Assembly (NCBI GenBank): GCA_003956705.1
Contig: QZCP01000070.1
Location: 87,573-151,572, forward strand
Origin: Brevipalpus yothersi
Lineage: Eukaryota > Arthropoda > Arachnida > Trombidiformes > Tenuipalpidae
Direction of reading: 5' to 3'
Length of the DNA: 64,000 nucleotides
Positions 54,750 to 64,000 of this stretch are shown here, piece after piece. The notes beneath the pieces were generated by a model. That model saw only the letters and a list, made by a program, of their open reading frames with translations, had not been told where the DNA came from and made no database searches. Every line of letters starts with the position of its first letter. Within the stretch, counting starts at the first letter, position 1. The position numbers and the translations under genes were made by a program.

Positions 54750-57700
54750 TTAAAGTTTTCTCAGAGTCCCTTTACCAAAAAAATATTCACATACCCTATC
54801 AACAAGAAAGGATGCTGTGATATCAAAAATAACGACCAACAAAATAGTTTGTTTAATCTAGTTGGGAGAGAAAATTCGCAATTAGAAAAGTTGAAAATCA
54901 TTACATTTTACTCACCTCCGGTGGGAATTTTACAATAGAGAACTGCTCCGCAATATCTGGTATAGAATCAGTGACTAAAAGTATAACAAATGAAAAAGGT
55001 GCGATAACGCTGTAAAGGAGAGCCTTGTTATCTTTCAAACTTTCCATGAAAGGAGGCCCCTGAAAAGAGATTCAAATCATCATGCCAAGCTCAGAATAAT
55101 GTTTGCATTTTATCTAACCTTGTAATTAACAGCGATAGTTGCTACTTGCAAGGTGATGGAAATTATGTATACAGTACTATTAAGCAGAGATGGCGAAAAT
55201 TCAGCCTTTAACTCATTATAAGATGGTTTAGGTTTTTTAGGTGATAACCCATTTGCTTCTGTGACCAAGTATACGAGACAGGCAAAATGTATCATAAACT
55301 GGGCAATCACAGTCAGTATGGTGTATGTGTTGAATATGTTGGGCAATGGTCGAACCTTGGACAACTTCTTTAAAGGCTGGGGATAAAAAATGTTTTATAG
55401 TAGTCTGAAGTGTATGCTTTCGAATTTACCTTTGATCGGGATGTGAAAAGAAAACAACCAGCAAGTAAAACGCCTTGAAGCGTTGCTTGACCATCACTGA
55501 ATTTGACTCCTTCCAAGTAGAGAACACTGTGGCTATATGCTAGAATCAGGGCATTTAGGGCAAGAATTTTAAACATTTGGAGAGTGGTCACAAGAGTACA
55601 TCTTCCTTGCTTGATAATACTACAAACTAAAATAAAATAAAACATGATTAGTTCTTGACGAAAATCTTTTGAACAATTTGAGCTCTACCCCGAGCTCTTT
55701 ATCAAGCAATTTATTACCTGAATTTATGGATGAGAGTTTTGAAGTGAAAGGAGCTGCGATACTGGCATCTCCCAACTTCGGAAAGTTAGTCTCTTCTTCT
55801 TGGAGCTCTTCGAGATATTTATTAAGCCTATCAACTCTTCCTCTCAATTCTTGTTCCCTCGGAGATTCATTTGGATGGATGCTTCGTTTACTTAATCGGT
55901 TTCGTGGAAGACTTTCTCGAGAATTCTCGCGTTCAACATCAGATTTTTCGCGCTTTACTCTCTTATTCTCTAATTCAGCCTCTGTTAAGGGGGCACGATT
56001 CGTGATGGCAACTCCAACATCAGCATGCTTCAGAGCTCCAACATCGTTGGTACCATCACCGCACATTAGAGTACAAAACCCTAAATTCTTCAAAGTCGTT
56101 ATGATAAGCTCCTGAAATTAGTGAGTAAAACATTGAGAAAATTGAGCATTGCTTTGAAAAGAGGACGAATACCTTCTGCACAGGAGCTACACGAGCAAAA
56201 ATGATGATCCTTGGAATTATTTTTTTGAAGTATTCGGGATGTTCCTCTCTAAGGAAGGTCATACCTTCTCCAGTTAGACATAAATCATAGCTTCTATGTA
56301 GAGCTGACTTCCAATCTGGTTCAAAACTGTGTTTTTCATTATCATTTATGCCTTCCCAATACCAACTCGACCCATCTATGAGGAAAGATCGCAAATTAAT
56401 ATGAGCATTAGAAAGAGTATATTCAAATAAATACCTTCTGAGGGTGTCAAAATAGCGGTGTCCTCCTTTCGACAGAATCCTAATTCCCTTGCAACATGGC
56501 AAGCCGTCAATGGTCCGTCACCAGTTATGATTCGAACCTGAAGTGGTGATAGTTTTGATTGAGAAAAAAAGAATTACAAGGAACAATTCCCTTAAACTTA
56601 CATAGTGACTTGAGTATATTAGCTCTTTTATGGCAGAGGCAGAGTCTGGTTTGAGTGGACAAGAAAAGACCACAAATCCGACGAATTCCAGGTTCTTTTC
56701 CAAGTTTTCTCGTGTCATTTCTCTGATTTGCTGATGATTTAGATTTCCTAGCTCCCGTCGAGCTAGAGCGAGAACTCTAGCTCCTCTCTTGCTCATAGAG
56801 GTATAGGTACTGTTATATTCTGGTGGCACTTTTGTGAGCTTCAATTAAAAATTAGTCAGAAAATTAATCGAATAGAATAATCAATAATTGATTCACATAC
56901 CATTTGACGCACCACCTCAGGAGCACCTTTCACAAGACCCAAATAAACGGTATTAGTTGAGCCTGAAGGAGAGTAACCAGCGATGACAGACATTCTTTTC
57001 AACTGAGATGAGAAATGAAAACGATGGAATATTCTCATTCCTGGTGATTTTCCTTTGCGAGGAACGACAGCATCTGCCTTGGTTATGGACCATTCAATCG
57101 CATTCAGAATTGATTTTTCAAGAGGATCGCCAATCACTTTGTTATCTAATGAAACCAAAGATTGGCAAGCTGCGAGAACCTGAATGGTTTCGTGTGGAGC
57201 GTCTTTCATAGACAGGACCGATTCTGATGGTTTGGCTGGAAAAATTTAAATTTAAATCATGACCTCATCACATTCTGGTTTCTTCAAGAGAATCTTACCT
57301 TGATTCTTCAAACCAGTGACTCCTTGAACAACGAGATCTTCACTTGTGAGTGTACCAGTCTTGTCAAAGCAGCAAATATTCACTTTACCAGCCAAAGGTA
57401 AACGGAATGGTTCCGTACAATATATCACTGAATTTGGAAAGATAAAAGATTCCTTAAATATTGACCAGATCACAAATTCTTTTCACGACTCACATAGCTT
57501 TCCGAGTGCAGCTAGGGATGTATTCACAGCAAGTGAAAGCTCTATTGGCAGTTCCGGTGGTACTACAGTGGTTAATATGAGCATACATTCGAGGAAAAGT
57601 TTATATTTGTTCCGCTCTGGATCCTTGGAAGCCTCAATCCAAACATAGCTGGCGGCCACAATAGCAAAAAATAGAAGGAAAAGTATGAAGAAGAATGTCT

Positions 57701-59060
57701 CCAGATTGTTAGCAGTAACATTTTTAACACTGAACAAAATGGTCCTCAACAGTTTGCCTTGTGTGGTATTGAAACTTGTCCGTAGAACGAAAGCAGCACA
57801 ACCGTAGGTATTAGCTGTCCGGAGAGAGATTGATATATAGATTAAAACTAGAGAGAAATAATAATAGAGCAAAATAACAGAATACCTCTCAAAGTATCAG
57901 TGTTTTTCGCCGGTGGTGTGGTCTGTACGACTTTAGTTCCACCAAAAAGAACGTGTAAACGTCCGTCGGTTTCCAAATCTAGATTCCTTGAAATATCATT
58001 CAAATTTCCGATTGGTTCTTTCATTTGAGGGATAGATTCACCGGTGAGAAGAGATTCATCCACTATACAGGAGCCATGCAGCAAAAGCAGATCACATGGA
58101 ACAGTTTCGTTCGATAAGGAGCGCACAACTGATATAATATCACCAGGTAGTAGCTCATCGGTAGATAAAGTTCTCCAACGACGACAACGATACACTTGAA
58201 TTGAACTAGGTGCATTACCCATGTTTCGTATTTCGGCGAGATTTCGAATTTGTTGAAAGACCAGAATACACTCGAAAAAAACTAGCATGCCAAGAGTCAT
58301 GAGAGAATAATACCAGAATTCATCAAGACACCAGAGACAAACACAAAATACTTGGAATACGAAGAATGGGGCAGTCGCACGCTCAATGAAAAGCTCTCGG
58401 AATTCTGGTATGTTCATATCTAGCAAATTTTTACCAAAAGTTGATTCTGTCAATGTGATATGTTGTTCATCTAGCAGTCCTTTCCATTCTAAATACAGTC
58501 GGAGAGGATGATTCACTGGAAATTTTACCGGTTCGAATATTCCTTCCTCTCGGTTATAAGTGTATTTAGCTTTTTGAAATCTAAACCAGATGATGTCAGA
58601 ATTTTCGGTCCTGGTGAACTGTAAAGGAACCAGTTCGGTAGAACCATTGTTCGGTGTTGGCGTAACTTTAACATGAGTTGCTAGCAGTGGATTGTTAATC
58701 TGATTGTAAGAATAGAGAAAAAAAAGTATGCTTTATCTGGGAACTTTATCAAGAATAAAAAACCTTCCGTAAACTTGCCGCAACATCAATTACACTTACT
58801 TTCTTGAACTTCACAAGAAACCGTACATCCACTGACCAATGACAAGAGAGATAAGTAATCAGATGCAATACCATGAGAGTGGCTATAGATGATAGCCACA
58901 CTCCAGGTGATTCATCTAATGAGTAATTTGAATTCAATACTAGTAATAAAAGTGCATATAATAACGCAAATGGAGCAAAATACAGATACATCAACCGTGG
59001 CCTCGGCTTACAGCAAACTATCTTGGACACCAGATAATCCACATCACTTTGTGCCTCCAT
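54750..59060 (-). CDS. ATP13A1: P5A-type ATPase, ER transmembrane helix dislocase
   Basis: Thirteen exons: 59060-58800, 58699-57886, 57814-57494, 57427-57299, 57235-56901, 56838-56602, 56537-56435, 56375-56173, 56111-55718, 55626-55430, 55376-55119, 55059-54916, 54857-54750; 1,167 aa against ~1,200 in human. It removes misinserted tail-anchored and signal-like helices from the ER membrane. Two N-terminal helices, the actuator loop with LLTGESIPQMK, the P5A signature PPELPIELSLAVN, phosphorylation Asp487 in FDKTGTLT, nucleotide-domain KGAPEVVRQM, CGDGTNDVGALKHADVGVA, then the charged P5A insert and six C-terminal helices (FKILALNALILAYS, RPLPNIFNTYTILTV). ITGDGPLTACHVA has Gly where the family usually has Asn. 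AATAAA overlaps the stop codon (TTTAATAAA). Confidence 0.95.
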
Positions 59061-60178
59061 ATTGACTTAAATTGACTACCTATTCCCAACTATTTCCACA
59101 ATATTTATCAAAACATATCAAAAATTCACCAAATGCGAAGCAAAATCATCCACAGAGACCGGCAAAAAAATCTTAATCACAATCAAATATAATTGCATTT
59201 AATTTAATCTTCAAACATCAGCCGCTGAACACAACATTCATGTTGAATGCGTGGAAAAAATGTTTCTGTTTTCATTTGAAAAGCGCCCTCTATAAGCGCT
59301 GCTAATCGAAATAATTCGAAAAGTTCCAAGTTCAGATAAAGTTCTGATGGGTAAGGAAGAGAGCTATATATGTATATATCATGATGAAAAGAAGAAAAAT
59401 ATATTGAATAAAGGTAAACTTCGAGATATGTTCTGTATGTATGCGTATTTGAGTGTCTTGTTAGATATTGAAAAATATTCTGATTCTCTTTGGTCATCCG
59501 ATGGATTTAATCCTATTACATGTATTTGTGATGAGGACAAGGATTATCTTTGGATTGTATTTGGCTTTGATTTGGAGAGATTTTTTTTTCAAATAATTTT
59601 CTGGGTATTTTGAATTTATATATGAGGACTGCTTTTCGATCATGTAGAAAGAGTGTGAATGAATGAGGGAATTCTTCAATTCAATTCAAATAAATTAGTT
59701 TACATTTTTAATGTTCCATCACGAATGAATGAATATAACAATGTACGAGGTTTATGAATAAATTTTCGGAAACATGCATTTTAGAACATTTCTTTAAACA
59801 TCAAATTGGACTCAACATATTTATTCAGAGGGAGGATGACTTAACAACAAGTATTGGGTGAGGAGAAAATTTGTTTCCGTCATTATCCACGATTCAATGG
59901 TTGATATCTTTCGTGGAGATAATTCCTCACATGATGATATATTAGAAATAATGTTCATTAAAAGACATTCTTTATTTTTAATCATCTTGAAACTTACTAA
60001 TCAGGATTATTGTTGATATTTATTGTCAGTGATTGCCCATCGAAAAAACATGCTCAAATTGAAATGATATTGTCGTCTTTCAAGATTAATAATTTCAATA
60101 CCAATTTTGACTCTCGATCTCTCTTCTTCTTCAATTATCTAAATCATCGTAAAACTTTTAGATCTTAATCCCCCTTTC
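59061..60178. other. intergenic between ATP13A1 and orcokinin
   Basis: No gene is seen; an 88-codon AT-rich plus frame at 59347 lacks any motif. Confidence 0.6.
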
Positions 60179-61998
60179 TTATCCTCTGAATCCACTGAAT
60201 CCAGAACGATCAATCTCATCAAAATTCCTTCGTCCTCTGAAGCCGCTGAAACCTGATCGATCTATTTCGTCAAAGTTTCGTCGACCCCTAAATCCACTGA
60301 AGCCAGTTCGGTCCATTTCATCAAAATTTCGTCTACCACGGAATCCACTGAAACCAGACCGGTCCATCTCATCAAAGTTCCTTCGTCCCCTGAAACCACT
60401 GAAACCAGAACGATCCATCTCATCGAAATTCCTTCTACCTCGGAATCCACTGAATCCTGATCGGTCCATTTCGTCGAAATTCTTTCGTTCTCTCAGATCA
60501 ATTGTATTTGATGAAAGGTCAGCAGTAATTGAGTGTCCAGACTTGGTATCCTCTTCAGTAGCTTGAGGAGCATTTCGAGCACTTGAATAAGGGAGAGGAA
60601 AAAATTGTTAAGAATCCAATGCCAATGGGCAACATGATCTTGCTTCTTTTCTATCTCTCCCTCTTTCGAGTTGGAACATAACATATTGGAGTTATCTACT
60701 ATCAGAATGGCAACCTATACAAGATTCAAATGACTTAGACACTTGATTCATTTCAAATTCACTGTCTGACTGGTTGAAAGGTTTGACTAGCATCCGTTTT
60801 CGGGGAGTAGAGCTATAACATCATCTGACATCATTTCAATCATAAAATCGAAGTGCTTTTCATGGGTGTATATACACTTTCCCCGGAGAAGCTTATTCTT
60901 TACAAAAGATTTCAAAATATGACAAGATAATCTTTTTCCTTCTTTCTTGATGATCTGATGTTGCTATAGGGAAAACAAAATTCATATTCAACCTATGAAC
61001 TTATGGTATATGTGAAGCTCAATGAAAATTCTTTCCCTTATAAGCTGAACACACACATCTTGTTTGAGGGTGATCAAGATCATCAAGAGGGATTTGAAGT
61101 AAGAATAATTCACTTCCATGGTTGAGTACAAAAGAGGAATAACTCTGGGTAATCTTTCCAAGCATGCAAATAGGTCACTTAGCATCTCAAAATCTCCGCA
61201 GGGAAAATTCTAGAGTACCTTCTTATATGCAACGATATTCTCTGAGGGAATAATATTTCCTGAGAATTCCATGCATGTGGTTATCAGAATTGCTTGTCTC
61301 TTTCTCTCTGTCTCGCTCTTTTTTTTCAAAAGAAATATTCACAATAAATGTTCATTGGATAGATTGTCATCTTACCTTCTCTTGAGAGTCTTCTCTTTTT
61401 CAATATCTGGAAATCGGGAATGTAAATTGTTGAAAACATTGGCAAGTGAGCTCGATGAATCCTGTAAGCGCTTTCGAATTAAGCCATCAGTATGCTGATC
61501 GGCCAAACGCAATGCTTCACTTCCTGATATTCCAATTAATTTGACTTTATAGTTTGGATCCTCTGGTAATTATTCAAATACAATTACTCGAACTATGAGA
61601 TGATCATCGGGTAAAGTTTTGAGTTTAGGCAAAAAAAGTGGATCCAAAAGAGTATTTCAAAATTTTCAAAATCAAGAAGCTTCAATTGCTTTCTCTCAAC
61701 GGTCAATGGTCATTGAGAAATTGCTCAAGAATCAAAATTATCCCAATTCAAAGAGTATTTAGGGCTATATTTGGCTAAAGTTAAAACACTCAGTAGAGGA
61801 GTACAAAAGGATCCACATTTCCGGTTACTCACCTGATAGTTTCTTGAGTGAAGAACTTACTAAACCATCTGTCAATGGATCGAATAGCTTAATAACTACT
61901 TCTCCTGGAATAGCGTCCAACAAGCCATTCTCCATGATTTTCTCTAGCAATTGAGTTGTATTTATCGGCTTCAGTGGACTAACTTGATCGCAATAAGC
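60179..61998 (-). CDS. orcokinin neuropeptide precursor (5' end not found)
   Basis: Three exons in frame (61998-61833, 61562-61376, 60581-60179) encode 251 residues; splice phases match at both joints. The last exon holds six copies of an orcokinin, NFDE(M/I)DR(S/T)GFSGFRG, each separated by the dibasic Arg-Arg; the first follows RERK. Orcokinins are secreted arthropod neuropeptides processed at dibasic sites. Each copy ends in Gly before RR, and the last ends in Gly at the stop codon, so C-terminal amidation is predicted. The upstream acidic spacer (AYCDQVSPLKPINTTQL to EKTLKRRSARNAPQ) has further basic sites (RKR, KRR). The exon with start codon and signal peptide must lie beyond 62000; a TATA box at 62952-62945 is a candidate promoter, but I could not assign that exon. 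Confidence 0.85.
60182..60481 (-). repeat. 51-bp coding minisatellite, six orcokinin units
   Basis: Exactly 300 nt: five 51-nt units plus a final 45-nt unit ending at the stop. Units differ mostly at silent third positions. Confidence 0.95.
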
Positions 61999-62000
61999 CT

Positions 62001-63051
62001 GAAATAGGATATCAGTGTTGAGTACTAAACTGATTTTATCATCACCATGTTCGAATAACTTATTTTTGAGCCAAAAGATGCTTCTCATATTACCACTGGA
62101 ATCCTTTTTGAAATTCTCACACAGACCATCAAAAGAATAGGGTTTGAGAGATTTGGAGAATCGAGATTTTACAGGCTCAAATTAAAGTCTCACTATGTGT
62201 TGAAAAGATTCACACTGAGAATAAATTCCTCAAGGGAAATTAAAAGCAGAAAAAGATGCAATAAATTCTAATCCTTCTTATGAGACTTAGTTCATGTGAA
62301 ATTTTTTTCACAAAAGATATGAATATTAGACTCAAATTTAATACGGTTGTAGGTGAGAATGATAGGCATAACCATAACGTCACTTATTCAAAAATCACCT
62401 CAAATGTATTTAAAAGGACAATTTATTTGGATGAAATAAATGGCGGAGGTCTCTCAGATTGAACTCAAAAAAAAATATTAGACTAAGGCAGACTAATGGG
62501 CTCATTCAAATATCCAATTAATGTCATATAATAATGTAATTCATTGTAGAGCAATTCCGATATTCAAAATGAAGTCATGGAGTAACAAATAATGCTAGAT
62601 AACATGTCTGAAAGTAACAGAAGCCTGAGACTTTTGACAATTGTGATTGAGATTTTTTTAAGATTCGTACTGATTGATAGAATTGAACAAATTGCAAACA
62701 ATAGTTGTACAATTGGTGGAGAATCATTCTTATCATCATCGAAGTGGTGAATTTCTTCCCATGTCTCGAATTATATTGAAATGTTTTCACAATGCTGGTG
62801 AAATCGAATTTCCTTCAACATTCGTAGCTTGACAGTTCTAATCGAAAAATTCCTCTCAATCATCGAAAACCACAACCAACTTGTCTGAGCTACAGGAATT
62901 CTCGCACAAAAGTTGTAACATTCTCCGAAATATTCCTTTCCAACTATTTATACTCTCCAAAACTAACAGCTTTCAGAGTGTTGATTCACTTGGAAAGAGT
63001 AAGGTTATTGATTCATATATTACTAATACTTTTGAGATATAGAAGCTTAGT
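62001..63051. other. upstream region of orcokinin gene
   Basis: It should contain the missing first exon(s). The left-arm copy lacks this segment. A TATAAATA element is on the minus strand at 62952-62945; no convincing signal-peptide frame follows it. Confidence 0.4.
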
Positions 63052-64000
63052 CAATTAAAGCTAAGCCCATTTATTGATTTAGGAAACTAAATGATGTTCT
63101 AAATCGTCATCAAATATGGAGGATTAATCTGGTATTTATATTGAGGATTTTGTTGCTTTCAATTTTACTGGGACAAGCGTCCATGAAACTCATTAGGTTG
63201 TGAAACTAACGTGTAACACGTAAATCATTTCTCAAAGTTTGACATTGGACATTCTGTTTTACCAAAATTCATCGGAAGTAAGACCTGTATAATTACCTCA
63301 AATCTGAAGAGTTTTCAATCTTTTTCTTGATTCCTATTATCACCTCGATTTTGAAAAAATTTCATGATGAATAACGGTGCACACTGCTCATTTCTCAAAG
63401 TTAAAAAGTAAAATTGTGTATTTTAAGGGAGAGTCCATGAGCTAATCTATCAATAAGAGAGAATTGATTGATTTGCCTTTCAATGGGTTTCTGGGTTGCT
63501 CAGTCCTTATGACAAGAATAAAATTGAAAGGGCTTGATATTTTGGTCTTCACGCAATAAATACACTGAAAAGGTGAAATATTTTTCCTCTATCGAATGAT
63601 ACAAGCCTTTCTGCTATGCATCAAATATGAGATTTATTGAAACCCACGATTTAGAATAAACAACAAGAAGTTCGACAAACAAGATATATTGTTCTCTCAT
63701 GCAATCCATTCACTTATTTTTGCATTCAATTCTCTTTCTATATGTTCTTTTTGCCAACCTTTCCCCTTAAAATTCTTGCATCTTATTGTTGAGTAGAGTG
63801 AAAAACATTCATACTATTTACAGCAATAAATAGCAATCCGTTTCCTGAGGATAGCTGATGATTCGATTATCTATCATACTTTCACGGTTCTTCAAACAGT
63901 TACTCAGAAACTCAGTCAGAATAGTTCAAACAGTTTTCTTTGCTAAGAAACATATTCTGATGCTTCTCTTTCATGATCCACCATAATCCTTTCTCTCTCT
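63052..64000 (-). repeat. right arm of the inverted segmental duplication
   Basis: Reverse complement of 46631-47606; it runs off the window in a CT tract that matches the edge of the assembly gap. It lies 5' of the orcokinin gene, so this side is probably the source. Confidence 0.88.

Noticed and set aside
59347..59613. 88-codon plus-strand open frame
   Set aside because: AT-rich, no motif, no splice or promoter context.
1..64000. CRISPR arrays, operons, bacterial promoters or ribosome binding sites
   Set aside because: The window is clearly eukaryotic with spliced genes; the only regular repeats are microsatellites and the orcokinin coding units.

Overview
The window is eukaryotic nuclear DNA, AT-rich, with spliced genes whose introns are mostly 50-100 nt (some 0.3-1 kb) with GT-AG ends, many purine/pyrimidine microsatellites and one 66-base assembly gap. 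An orcokinin neuropeptide precursor and an apolipophorin-type lipoprotein gene point to an arthropod. The compact genes, small introns and tandem beta-galactosidases fit an acariform mite, but that is inference and the sequence does not prove it.

Layout. 1-10.2 kb: a 2,595-aa apolipophorin/vitellogenin-type large lipid transfer protein with a single 7.1-kb exon. 12.4-19.7 kb: two tandem GH35 beta-galactosidase genes, each coding for 654 aa, with two intron differences and shared upstream blocks. 19.8-21.6 kb (minus): saccharopine-dehydrogenase-like oxidoreductase. 23.3-25.9 kb (minus): an unrecognised 546-aa protein with a myristoylation-type N-terminus encoded by its own exon, plus a threefold helical repeat. 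26-31.6 kb: no gene seen, microsatellite-rich. 31.6-33.7 kb (minus): nicalin. 34.5-35.0 kb: partial NUDT14 pseudogene. 35.4-37.3 kb (minus): intronless membrane-anchored hexosaminidase D. 38.3-38.9 kb: taspase-1-like pseudogene. 39.1-40.3 kb (minus): intact NUDT14. 41.9-43.7 kb (minus): small CTD phosphatase, carrying the same kind of first exon as the 546-aa protein. 45.0-45.6 kb (plus): small putative mitochondrial membrane protein. 46.6-47.9 kb: left arm of an inverted segmental duplication whose source lies at 61.8-64.0 kb; it holds an orcokinin exon relic. 48.2-54.2 kb: a tandem cluster of four two-exon genes and one relic for an unrecognised family of single-pass membrane microproteins (98-120 aa). 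54.8-59.1 kb (minus): 13-exon P5A ATPase (ATP13A1). 60.2-62.0 kb (minus): orcokinin precursor with six peptide copies; its first exon was not located.

The conserved genes are housekeeping or secretory and do not form an operon. Nicalin and ATP13A1 both act in ER membrane-protein biogenesis; their proximity is probably chance. The best candidate for undescribed biology is the microprotein cluster: all four intact members share a GATAAGATC-containing upstream module, and one member is a recombination mosaic. Also notable are the predicted C-terminally amidated orcokinins, the first exon shared by two unrelated proteins, and three separate unprocessed pseudogene relics created by local duplication.
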